This document shows positions 1 through 7,186 of a DNA stretch of 13,549 nt, one piece after another; position 1 is the first letter of the stretch; every line of letters starts with the position of its first letter. The stretch lies in contig CAMOIZ010000022.1 in the NCBI GenBank assembly GCA_946616385.1, forward strand, positions 1 to 13,549, given 5' to 3'. This stretch comes from an uncultured Bacteroidales bacterium. GTDB lineage: Bacteria; Bacteroidota; Bacteroidia; Bacteroidales; UBA932. The notes under the pieces were generated by a model that saw only the letters and a list, made by a program, of their open reading frames with translations, ran no database searches and had not been told where the DNA came from. The position numbers and the translations under genes were made by a program.

Positions 1-765
1 GAATTCCGATGCGCCGGCAAACCAGGAATCATAATGGCGCAGCATCGTGAAATCCTTTATGTAAAGATTGTATTTATCGACATCTTCCTCATCGTCGTCC
101 CACGAGGATTTCGATGACAGCAGAGAGTTCAGCGGAATGCTGCCGCAGTCGTCATTCTGGTTGATAACCCACACCGGGCGCTCCCGGGCGACAGTTTCGT
201 CGACGAAAACCGAATCGACAACTTCATATCCGCCGGCGAGCGGACTTATGACATAGGCATAGTTCGATTCCGCCCCGCTTCCCGGGTCGAACGTGATGAG
301 GGGCAGCGTTTCGCCGTCCCATTTTTCCGAGTACGGCCAATAGATCTGCATCCCCGACTCTTTCAGGTCGTCAAGATATCTTTGCACGTCGGCGGCACCA
401 GCCTTGGTCGCGGATGAAGCATATTCCGAAAGGTAGTTTTCTATCATCGACTTTATCGGAGTTCTGTAGGATGCCTTAGTCTTTGAGTTCCGCGCATCTC
501 CGACTCCGCTTCCGGGATTTGTCAGCAGGTCCGCCATCATGTATTCTTCGTCGTAACCGTTCGAAGACGAAGCACCTACGGCATCGTATACCTCATATAT
601 CTGTTCTTCCCCGAGCGGAAGCGACGACAGCATCATGGCCACTTCCCGTTTTGACATGAGGCCGGTCTTGTTCCCCGATTCCACCGGATCGGCGCTCCGG
701 TCGCAAGCGCTTGCGCAAAGCAGCACCGCTGCCGACGCAACAAAAATTTCGGACAATGTTTTCAT
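1..765 (-). CDS. Uncharacterised lipoprotein, 3' end cut by window edge
   Basis: The minus-strand frame is open from the ATG at 765-763 to base 1 (255 codons, no stop), so the C-terminus lies outside the window. The N-terminus has a hydrophobic stretch (residues about 7-20) ending in LLCASAC, so Cys21 is a probable lipidation site and the protein is inferred to be an envelope lipoprotein. The mature part begins DRSAD. Later segments include IYWPYSEKWDG, a PLITFDP strand, PVWVINQNDD (about residues 192-201) and an acidic run WDDDEED at 222-228. I know of no assigned function; the strand-like segments around PLITFDP and PVWVIN recall hypothetical Bacteroidota lipoproteins, but that is only a resemblance. 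It lies downstream of pbp1A-ddl on the same strand after 154 bases, so it could be read with them or from its own promoter. The acidic run could bind a divalent metal; this is untested. The reading frame is well supported, the function is unknown. Confidence 0.85.
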   Translation of the reverse strand, partial: MKTLSEIFVASAAVLLCASACDRSADPVESGNKTGLMSKREVAMMLSSLPLGEEQIYEVYDAVGASSSNGYDEEYMMADLLTNPGSGVGDARNSKTKASYRTPIKSMIENYLSEYASSATKAGAADVQRYLDDLKESGMQIYWPYSEKWDGETLPLITFDPGSGAESNYAYVISPLAGGYEVVDSVFVDETVARERPVWVINQNDDCGSIPLNSLLSSKSSWDDDEEDVDKYNLYIKDFTMLRHYDSWFAGASEF

Positions 766-784
766 ACGCCACTTTAGTTTTCCA

Positions 785-792
785 CAAAGTGA
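785..792 (-). promoter_or_regulatory. Candidate -7 element for the lipoprotein gene
   Basis: On the minus strand this reads TCACTTTG, one mismatch from the Bacteroidota -7 consensus TAnnTTTG. It ends 19 bases before the ATG, in the same distance range as the other candidate -7 boxes in this window. No good TTTG -33 box was found at 19-21 bases upstream, so support is weak. Confidence 0.28.
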
Positions 793-856
793 GCGAGAAT
801 TATCCGTTTAACTTGCGTTTTAATCGTTTATTTTACAAATGGGCCGCCAAAGGCCG

Positions 857-890
857 TCCAGGGCGGTATTCTCATGAATCCGCGCCTGGA
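857..890 (-). terminator. Hairpin downstream of ddl (possible terminator or attenuator)
   Basis: Bases 857-866 (TCCAGGGCGG) pair with 880-890 (CCGCGCCTGGA) with one bulged base at 884. The stem continues after a bulged T867 as 868-871 (ATTC) with 876-879 (GAAT), closing on a 4-base loop. This gives about 14 base pairs, 30-63 bases after the ddl stop. No T-run follows on the minus strand, so it is not a classical intrinsic terminator. A competing pairing exists: 844-848 (CCGCC) with 862-866 (GGCGG). It may end or stabilise the pbp1A-ddl transcript. Confidence 0.4.
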
Positions 891-919
891 AAAGACATTA
901 AAAACAAATAATTTTAATA

Positions 920-1942
920 CTATTTGTTTCCGTTTTCGATAATGTCGGTGAGGAAGTCGGTGATGTCGATGCCTGCCGCACGGACCATCTTGGGAACCAA
1001 TGATGCGCTGGTCATTCCGGGGATGGTGTTCACCTCCAGGAAGTACAGTCCGTCTTCGGCCAGGATGTAGTCCATCCTCACAAGACCGGCACAGTCGAGA
1101 TTCTCGTAAATGCGGGCGGTAGTCGACTGGACCAGAGACACGATTTCCTCGCTTGCTTCGGCAGGACATACCTCGCGGCTGTGGCCGTTGTATTTGGCAT
1201 CGTAGTCGAAATACTCGTTTTCGGTGATGATCTCGATTATGGGGAGAGTATGGATCTCGCCGGAAGTCCTGTATGCCGCGCAAGTAAATTCACGCCCCGT
1301 TATGCCCTGTTCGACGAGCACGGTAGGCCCCTCGGAGAAAGCATAGCCGACAGCAGTTGCGATTTCGGACGCATCCTTGACTCTGGTGACTCCGAAACTC
1401 GAACCGCCGATGGTAGGCTTGACGAAAACGGGGAATTTAAGTGTAGCTGCAACCTGCTCCGCGAAAGCGTTCAGGTCGGCGCCTTTGTGCACGAAGGCGT
1501 CAGGCGCACACTTTACCAGACCGAGGTCGCGGATGTAGCTTTTGCAGGCATATTTGTCGAAAGCGATGGCGCTGACGGCGGAAGAGCAGGTGCTGAAAGG
1601 AATCCCGAGCATCTCCAGATAACCTTGAAGCTGCCCGCTTTCACCCGGTGCCCCGTGCTGCATTATGTACACATAATCGAAACGTATTTTCTCGCCCAGC
1701 ACGGTAATGCTGAAATCGGTCTTGTCGATCTCGGGGCGCGCTCCTTCGGGGAAGGTGACACGCATGGCATCTTTCTTCTTGTATGCAACCAGCTGCCACT
1801 TGCCGAAACGGGCGAATATCTCATAGACATCGAACTTGTCCCCGTCGATGCGGGATGCCGTGAATTCTCCGCTGCGGCATGCGACCTCCCACTCGGAGGA
1901 ATCGCTTCCGTAGACTACAGCTATGGATCTGTACTTTGCCAT
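920..1942 (-). CDS. ddl: D-alanine--D-alanine ligase
   Basis: Cytoplasmic ATP-grasp ligase joining two D-Ala for the peptidoglycan stem peptide; 340 residues, usual for the longer Ddl forms. Visible motifs: N-terminal SSEWEVACRSG with the catalytic Glu at 17; HGAPGESG at 96-103, where most Ddl have GEDG; QGYLEMLGIPF; Lys130 and Lys175 as likely ATP ligands; GGSSFGV at 179-185; the omega-loop YFDYDAKY ending in Tyr251; Arg289; metal-binding EVNTIPGMTS at 303-312. Tyr at 251 is the residue typical of D-Ala-D-Ala ligases, whereas D-Ala-D-Lac enzymes have Phe there and VanA has a different loop, so an ordinary vancomycin-type target is inferred. The chosen ATG gives MAKYRSIAVVYG at the family N-terminus; a longer frame of 28 more residues runs back into pbp1A and is not needed. 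Only one base separates this ATG from the pbp1A stop, so translational coupling is likely. Confidence 0.97.
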   Translation of the reverse strand: MAKYRSIAVVYGSDSSEWEVACRSGEFTASRIDGDKFDVYEIFARFGKWQLVAYKKKDAMRVTFPEGARPEIDKTDFSITVLGEKIRFDYVYIMQHGAPGESGQLQGYLEMLGIPFSTCSSAVSAIAFDKYACKSYIRDLGLVKCAPDAFVHKGADLNAFAEQVAATLKFPVFVKPTIGGSSFGVTRVKDASEIATAVGYAFSEGPTVLVEQGITGREFTCAAYRTSGEIHTLPIIEIITENEYFDYDAKYNGHSREVCPAEASEEIVSLVQSTTARIYENLDCAGLVRMDYILAEDGLYFLEVNTIPGMTSASLVPKMVRAAGIDITDFLTDIIENGNK

Positions 1943-1943
1943 A

Positions 1944-4286
1944 TTATTCAAAATAGTAATCTTCTTCTGTCTTGTTTTCCGCCTGACCTTCAGCGGTGGT
2001 CTCGATATCTCCTCCGGTGCAGGCAAGGTCGAGATTCACGCCTGCAGGTGCCACGAAGCGGTCGTCTTCGCTGAAAATGCCGTCGGCAAGGCACTTCTTC
2101 ATCCAGATACCCCAGATAGGAAGAGCCATGTTCGAACCGCTGCCCAATGCGAGGGAATTGAAGTGGATCTGGCGGTCTTCGCCTCCTACCCAGACACCGC
2201 AGGTGATGGAAGGAGTATAGCCGATGAACCAGCCGTCGGAGTTGTCGTTGGTCGTTCCGGTCTTGCCGGCGATTTCACCCTTGAGGCCGTAGGTGGAACG
2301 CAGACGCGCGCCGGTTCCGTGGTTGACCACGCCCTCCATCAGATTCACCATGAGGTACGCCGTGTTTTCGCCGACGGCCTCGCGCTTGCGGTTGGTGAAC
2401 TCGGAAAGCACGTTACCCTGGCTGTCTTCGATACGGGTAACATACATGGGTGAGGTATATACACCCTTCGAAGGCAGTGCGTTGTATGCGGACACCATCT
2501 CCAGGATGGAAATGTCGGCGGCACCCACGCAGAGGGCGTAAACCTCCTCCAGATGGCTGTGTATGCCCATCTTGTGCATCATCTCGGCCATGGCATGAGG
2601 CCCGAACTGCTTCATCAGGTAGGCGGAGATGTTGTTGGAAGAATGGGTAAGCCCCCACTTGAGCGTCACGGTCTTGCCTATCCATTCGTCCTTGTCGGTG
2701 GAACGGGGAGTCCAGTCGGAGCCGTCACCGGCGATAAAGGACTGGGGAACGTTCATCACCTTGTCGCAGGGGGACATTCCCTCCTGCATGGCGAGGGTGT
2801 AGAGGAAAGGTTTTATGGTAGATCCCACCTGGCGCTTGCCCTGACCCACGTTGTCGTATTTGAAATAACGGTAGTTGGGACCGCCCACATAGGCCTTGAT
2901 ATGGCCTGTCACAGGTTCAACCGCCACCATGCCGCAACGCAGCACGCTCTTGTACCACAGGATGGAGTCGTTGGGGGTCATCACGGTGTCGATGTACCCC
3001 TTCTTGTTCCAGGCGAATATGCGCATCTTGACAGGTTTGTCGAACTGGGCGAGGATTTCATCTTCGGCGAGCCCTGCCTTCTTCTGAAGACGGAAACGGT
3101 CGCTCCAGCGGCGGGCGTTGTTCATCAGACGGTCGCGGGTGGCCTTGTCGACATCTCCTGCGAACGGAGCGTTCTTTTTCCACTTGTTCTCGCGGTCGAA
3201 AGCCTTCTGCAGATTCTTCCCAAGATGCTCTGCCACAGCCTGTTCGGCATTCTGCTGCATCTTATAATTAATGGTTGTGTAAATACGCAGGCCGTCCTTG
3301 TCGAGATTGTATTTCTCTCCGCCCGGTTTCTTGTTCTTGTTCAGCCAGCCGTAGAGTTCATCGTCGCGCCAGCGGAGCGAATCGGCCGTGAAATCCTCTG
3401 GATACTGGTAGTTGCTTCGCTTGGGTTTCTGCGCGTTCATGTCGCGGCGGAGCATGTCGCGGAAGTAGGGAGCAAGCCCGGCGTTATGGTCGCGTACCTG
3501 ATACACCAGGTTGATGGGGATCTGCTTGATGGAATCGGCTTCGGCCTTGGTGATGTACTTGTTCTTGGCCATCCTGCCGATCACGAAGTTACGCCTTGAG
3601 AGAGCCCTTTCCGGATTGATTACCGGATTGTAGCGGGTTGGCTTGTTCACCATTCCCACCAAGGTTGCAGATTCTTCGACGGTGAGCTCGGAAGGGAGTT
3701 TGTCGAAAAAAGTTTCGGATGCCGCACGGATGCCGTACGCGCTGCTGCCGAAGAACACCGAATTCAGGTACATTACCAGGATTTCGTCTTTGGTGTAGTT
3801 GCGCTCCAGCTTCACTGCGGTTATCCATTCCTTGAGCTTTATCCAGACCATGCCTATCTTGCCCACGCCTTCTTTTCGGGGATAAAGCGTCTTTGCAAGC
3901 TGCTGGGTGATGGTGGAGCCGCCTCCCTGGCTGCTGTCGCGCATGAGTATGGTCTTCACGGCGACGCGGATCAGACCCTTGGTGTCGATTCCGGAATGCT
4001 TGCGGAAACGGGCGTCCTCGGTGGCGATGGTTGCCGAAATGAGGTTTGGCGAAAGCTCATCGTAACTCACGAAAGTACGGTTCTCGATATGAAAGGTGGT
4101 GAGCACCTCTCCGCCATCGGCTATAACCTGCGTCGCAAGCTTGCTGTCGGGGTGTTCCAACTCCTCGAAAGAGGGGATTTTGGCGAACATCCACACGAGC
4201 AGCAGCAAGAAGAGGATCAGCGCGAAAGGGGCGGTGATCAGGATCCAGAACCACTTTATTATTTTCTTCTTTGTAGAATCTTCCAT
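1944..4286 (-). CDS. Bifunctional class A penicillin-binding protein (PBP1A type)
   Basis: Inner-membrane peptidoglycan synthase of 780 residues that polymerises lipid II and crosslinks the stem peptides. One membrane segment lies at about 11-35, with a lysine-rich cytoplasmic start. The GT51 glycosyltransferase domain follows (about 60-235): EDARFRKHSG with catalytic Glu90, QGGGSTITQQLAK at 120-132, KLKEWITAVKLER at 150-162, and AYGIRAASETFF. The transpeptidase domain (about 440-730) has the serine motif STIK (Ser489, Lys492), the SSN triad at 549-551, and KTGTT at 675-679. A linker of about 200 residues, rich in Lys and Arg, lies between the domains. The C-terminal tail after 755 is acidic. 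All catalytic residues are present. It is the first gene of a minus-strand unit with ddl one base downstream, diverging from topA. pbp1a/mrcA/ponA are all in use for this family, so no symbol is given. Confidence 0.97.
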   Translation of the reverse strand: MEDSTKKKIIKWFWILITAPFALILFLLLLVWMFAKIPSFEELEHPDSKLATQVIADGGEVLTTFHIENRTFVSYDELSPNLISATIATEDARFRKHSGIDTKGLIRVAVKTILMRDSSQGGGSTITQQLAKTLYPRKEGVGKIGMVWIKLKEWITAVKLERNYTKDEILVMYLNSVFFGSSAYGIRAASETFFDKLPSELTVEESATLVGMVNKPTRYNPVINPERALSRRNFVIGRMAKNKYITKAEADSIKQIPINLVYQVRDHNAGLAPYFRDMLRRDMNAQKPKRSNYQYPEDFTADSLRWRDDELYGWLNKNKKPGGEKYNLDKDGLRIYTTINYKMQQNAEQAVAEHLGKNLQKAFDRENKWKKNAPFAGDVDKATRDRLMNNARRWSDRFRLQKKAGLAEDEILAQFDKPVKMRIFAWNKKGYIDTVMTPNDSILWYKSVLRCGMVAVEPVTGHIKAYVGGPNYRYFKYDNVGQGKRQVGSTIKPFLYTLAMQEGMSPCDKVMNVPQSFIAGDGSDWTPRSTDKDEWIGKTVTLKWGLTHSSNNISAYLMKQFGPHAMAEMMHKMGIHSHLEEVYALCVGAADISILEMVSAYNALPSKGVYTSPMYVTRIEDSQGNVLSEFTNRKREAVGENTAYLMVNLMEGVVNHGTGARLRSTYGLKGEIAGKTGTTNDNSDGWFIGYTPSITCGVWVGGEDRQIHFNSLALGSGSNMALPIWGIWMKKCLADGIFSEDDRFVAPAGVNLDLACTGGDIETTAEGQAENKTEEDYYFE

Positions 4287-4309
4287 TTTTTAATCTTCGA
4301 TTAGAATTA

Positions 4310-4317
4310 CAAAGTTA
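4310..4317 (-). promoter_or_regulatory. -7 promoter element for pbp1A-ddl
   Basis: The minus strand reads TAACTTTG, an exact match to the Bacteroidota -7 consensus TAnnTTTG, ending 23 bases before the pbp1A ATG. The best -33 candidate is TTTC at 4343-4340, one mismatch from TTTG with a 22-base spacer, slightly long. The region is A/T-rich, which raises the chance of random matches. Confidence 0.5.
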
Positions 4318-4324
4318 AATTTTT

Positions 4325-4352
4325 TTACCGACAAATTTTGAAAATTACCGAC
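4325..4352. repeat. 8-base direct repeat in the pbp1A/topA divergent promoter
   Basis: TTACCGAC occurs at 4325-4332 and again at 4345-4352, exactly 20 bases apart (about two helical turns). The first copy falls in the likely spacer of the pbp1A promoter, the second in the likely spacer of the topA promoter. The placement suggests an operator bound by a regulator on one face of the helix, but no protein is known to bind it and the sequence is short. Confidence 0.4.
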
Positions 4353-4368
4353 TTTGTGCTTTACTTTG
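4337..4368 (+). promoter_or_regulatory. Candidate promoter for topA and the lrp-type gene
   Basis: A TTTG -33 box at 4337-4340 is followed after 20 bases by TTACTTTG at 4361-4368, one mismatch from TAnnTTTG. The spacing fits Bacteroidota primary-sigma promoters. The implied 5' untranslated region before the ATG at 4385 would be only about ten bases. Confidence 0.42.
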
Positions 4369-4384
4369 CAGAAAATTGAACGTT

Positions 4385-6667
4385 ATGGAGGGTAATCTAA
4401 TCATAGTCGAGTCGCCTACCAAGGCCAGAGAGATAAACGTTTTCCTGAAAAACAATCCTGCAGGATACAAAGTGGTGTCCAGTAAAGGTCACATCCGCGA
4501 CCTTGCCGAGAAGAAACTGAGTGTCGACGTGGAAGGCGGATTCACACCCGAATATGAAATCCCCGCAGAGAAAAAGAAACTGGTGGCCGAACTGAAAGCG
4601 CAGGCACAGAAAGCGCAGACGGTGTATCTGGCAGCCGACCCCGACCGTGAAGGAGAGGCCATCGCATGGCATCTTGCCGTCACTCTCGGCCTGGATCCGG
4701 CCCGCACCAGGCGCATCACCTATCACGAAATCACAAAGGGAGCCATAGAGGAAGCTCTGCAGCATCCCCGGGATCTCGACATGAATCTGGTGAACGCCCA
4801 GCAGGCCCGCCGGGTACTCGACCGTCTGGTCGGATTCGAACTCTCGCCCATTCTCTGGAAGAAGATCAACCGCGGGCTTTCAGCAGGCCGCGTGCAGAGC
4901 GTGGCGCTGCGTCTGGTGGTGGATCGCGAGCGCGAGATAATCGCCTTTAAACCAGAGGCTTACTACAGGACCGAAGGCAAGTTCAGCACTCCCGACGGAG
5001 CCACGATGAAGGGCATGCTCGACACCAAGTTCAAAACACCTGGCGAAGCCGAGAAGTTCCTTGCCGACTCGGTGGGAGCGAACTACACGATCGCCGGCGT
5101 GGAGAAAACCGACGGAGTACGTTATCCTTCCGCACCGTTCACCACCTCCACCCTGCAGCAGGAAGCTTCACGCAAACTCAGGCTTAGCGTAAGCCAGACA
5201 ATGAGAATTGCCCAGACGTTGTACGAGAAAGGTCTCATCACATATATGAGAACCGACTCCACCAACCTTTCGCAACTGGCGCTCGGCACGGCCAAGCAGT
5301 TCATAACCGAGAACTTCGGCCCCGAGTACTCGCATCCACGCAAGTATGCCACCCGCAGCAAGGGAGCGCAGGAAGCCCACGAAGCAATACGGCCAACCTT
5401 CATAAGCAACACCGACATCAACGGAAGCGCCCAGGAAAAGGCTCTCTACAACCTGATCTGGAAGCGTACAGTGGCATCGCAGATGTCGGAAGCCAAACTG
5501 CTGAACACCAGCATCACAATTGCGTCCGACAAGCGCAGCGAGAAATACGTGGCCGAGGCCTCCGAAATTCTTTTCGACGGATTCCTCAAACTGTATATGG
5601 AAGGGTCTGACGACGAAGGCGGCGAAAGCGACATCGCGATCCTCCCCGAGACTCATGCGGGCGACGTCCTGAAAGCCGTCGAAATCTCTTCCGAATGCAA
5701 ATTCACCCGCGCTCCCATGCGCTACACCGAGGCTTCCCTCGTGAAAAAGCTCGAGGAGCTGGGCATTGGCCGCCCGTCCACATACGCGCCGACCATCACC
5801 ACCCTCACCACCACCAGGGGATACATCACCCGTGGGAACAAGGAAGGCAAACCCGTAGAAGTGACCAACTTCAAACTGAAAGGATCGGCCCTGAGTTCGA
5901 GTTCCAAGAAAGAAATCGTGGGCGAAGACCGCGGAAAGCTCCTTCCCCAGGACGTAGGACTGATGGTGACGGACTACCTTGTGGAAAACTTCCCCAGCAT
6001 CATGGACTACAACTACACCGCGACGGTGGAAGACAATCTCGACAAGATAGCAGAAGGGCAGCAGGACTGGAAAAAGTACCTCGGAGAGATATATCCTCCT
6101 TTCCACAAGGCGGTTGAGCAGAGATTGCACGACGGGCAGTATCAGCATTCCGAGCGCATCGTGGGCGTCGACCCCGCCGACGGTCTTCAGATAGTGGCGA
6201 AATTCGGGCAGTATGGCCCTTACGTGCAGAAAGGCGATGGCGAATCCCGCCGTTTCGCAAGCCTTGAAAAAGGCCAGCTAATAGAAACGCTCAGTCTCGA
6301 GGACGCCATACGCCTGCTCTCTCTTCCTCGCAAGGTTGGAGAGTATGAAGGTGTGGATGTGATAGCCACGAAGGGCAAGTTCGGCCCCTATCTGAAATAC
6401 GGAGGAACCAACATCACCCTTCCCAAGAAGGTCAACCCGCTCACGGTGGATCTGCAGACCTGCATCGAGGCCATCAATTCCCAGAAGGCGGCGGCGCCCG
6501 AAAACAACACCATCAAAGAATTCCACGGCGAAGACATCGCCATCATCAACGGACGATACGGGCCATACATAAAGCATGCGGGCAAGAATTTCCGTATCCC
6601 GAAAGGAACCAAGGCGGAGACGCTCGACCTCGAGCAGTGCAAGAAACTTATCACCAGCAAAAAGTAA
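4385..6667 (+). CDS. topA: DNA topoisomerase I
   Basis: Type IA topoisomerase, 760 residues, which relaxes negative supercoils by cutting one strand through a 5'-phosphotyrosine. The Toprim domain (about 4-120) has IIVESPTKA with Glu9 and the acidic metal triad in DPDREGEA (Asp85, Asp87, Glu89). QQARRVLDRLVGFELSPILW and LSAGRVQSVALR follow. The catalytic tyrosine is Tyr287 in ITYMRTDS. GIGRPSTYAPTI is in the C-terminal half of the core. The C-terminus carries three repeats centred on GQYGPY, GKFGPY and GRYGPY (about 610-755), and no CxxC zinc-finger pairs are present; this replaces the zinc-ribbon tail of enterobacterial TopA. The ATG at 4385 is preferred; an in-frame TTG at 4376 would add three residues but lies at the edge of the expected transcript start. 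The lrp-type gene follows six bases after the stop, so the two are probably one transcript. Confidence 0.98.
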   Translation: MEGNLIIVESPTKAREINVFLKNNPAGYKVVSSKGHIRDLAEKKLSVDVEGGFTPEYEIPAEKKKLVAELKAQAQKAQTVYLAADPDREGEAIAWHLAVTLGLDPARTRRITYHEITKGAIEEALQHPRDLDMNLVNAQQARRVLDRLVGFELSPILWKKINRGLSAGRVQSVALRLVVDREREIIAFKPEAYYRTEGKFSTPDGATMKGMLDTKFKTPGEAEKFLADSVGANYTIAGVEKTDGVRYPSAPFTTSTLQQEASRKLRLSVSQTMRIAQTLYEKGLITYMRTDSTNLSQLALGTAKQFITENFGPEYSHPRKYATRSKGAQEAHEAIRPTFISNTDINGSAQEKALYNLIWKRTVASQMSEAKLLNTSITIASDKRSEKYVAEASEILFDGFLKLYMEGSDDEGGESDIAILPETHAGDVLKAVEISSECKFTRAPMRYTEASLVKKLEELGIGRPSTYAPTITTLTTTRGYITRGNKEGKPVEVTNFKLKGSALSSSSKKEIVGEDRGKLLPQDVGLMVTDYLVENFPSIMDYNYTATVEDNLDKIAEGQQDWKKYLGEIYPPFHKAVEQRLHDGQYQHSERIVGVDPADGLQIVAKFGQYGPYVQKGDGESRRFASLEKGQLIETLSLEDAIRLLSLPRKVGEYEGVDVIATKGKFGPYLKYGGTNITLPKKVNPLTVDLQTCIEAINSQKAAAPENNTIKEFHGEDIAIINGRYGPYIKHAGKNFRIPKGTKAETLDLEQCKKLITSKK

Positions 6668-6673
6668 CAGGAT

Positions 6674-7186
6674 ATGGCCAATTATCAGATCGACGACATC
6701 GACAGGAGGATACTGTCTTTCCTCGTGAAGGATGCCAGGATGGCATACCTCGAAATCGCAAGGGAGGTCGGTGTGTCCGGCGCCGCCATCCATCAAAGAG
6801 TGCGCAAACTCGAAGCGGGCGGCGTGATCACCGGTTCCCGTCTGCTTGTGAAGCCCAGCGCCCTCGGTCTCAACGTGTGCGCCTTCGTGAGCATTTCGAT
6901 CTCGGAGGCCAACAAGTATCTCGAAGTCACGGAATCGCTCAAGAAAATCCCCGAAGTGGTTGAATGTCACTTCGTAACGGGTTCATCGTCGCTGCTGGTC
7001 AAGCTCTACTGCTTCGACAACGACCACCTGATGAGCGTGCTGCTGAACACAATCCAGAACATACCTTACGTGCAGTCTACCGACACGATGATCTCGCTCG
7101 ACGAGGCTTTCGAACGTCAGGTCTGGGTAAAGGATTTCAAGGCGAGGAGTTTCCGTTCAGAGCTTCCAAAGCCTGGAAAGAAGTAG
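6674..7186 (+). CDS. Lrp/AsnC-family transcriptional regulator
   Basis: DNA-binding regulator of 170 residues. The N-terminal winged helix-turn-helix (about 5-55) reads IDDIDRRILSFLVKDAR, then EIAREVGVSGAAIHQRVRKL as the recognition part. The C-terminal RAM effector-binding domain (about 66-145) includes IPEVVECHFVTG, then SSSLLVKL and the strand STDTMISLDE. Many Lrp/AsnC proteins have an acidic residue just after VTG, while here three serines follow, so the effector may differ from the usual amino acids; this is inference. Family members form octamers or dimers and respond to small molecules, often amino acids; the target genes cannot be told here. The gene starts six bases after topA and is likely cotranscribed with it. 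The last nine codons overlap the end of ispD on the other strand. The Lys/Pro-rich tail (PKPGKK) beyond the RAM domain is short and ordinary. Confidence 0.93.
   Translation: MANYQIDDIDRRILSFLVKDARMAYLEIAREVGVSGAAIHQRVRKLEAGGVITGSRLLVKPSALGLNVCAFVSISISEANKYLEVTESLKKIPEVVECHFVTGSSSLLVKLYCFDNDHLMSVLLNTIQNIPYVQSTDTMISLDEAFERQVWVKDFKARSFRSELPKPGKK

Noticed and set aside
1..6. GAATTC at the very first base, hinting at an EcoRI clone end
   Set aside because: The same hexamer also occurs inside (1862, 3760, 6518, 7246, 9198), so if it is a cloning end the digest was partial; it says nothing about biology.
1678..1708. Possible D-Ala-D-Lac (vancomycin-resistance-type) ligase
   Set aside because: The omega-loop has the Tyr of D-Ala-D-Ala ligases (DAKY), and no vanH- or vanX-like gene is nearby.
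1943..2026. Upstream extension of ddl by 28 codons
   Set aside because: The extension lies inside the end of pbp1A and adds residues absent from the Ddl family; the ATG at 1942 gives the normal N-terminus.
1181..2074. 297-codon plus-strand open frame over ddl and the end of pbp1A
   Set aside because: Lies fully opposite two strongly supported genes, and its translation shows no family features.
4376..4384. TTG start giving topA three more residues
   Set aside because: The ATG at 4385 fits the family N-terminus, and the TTG would sit almost at the inferred transcript start.
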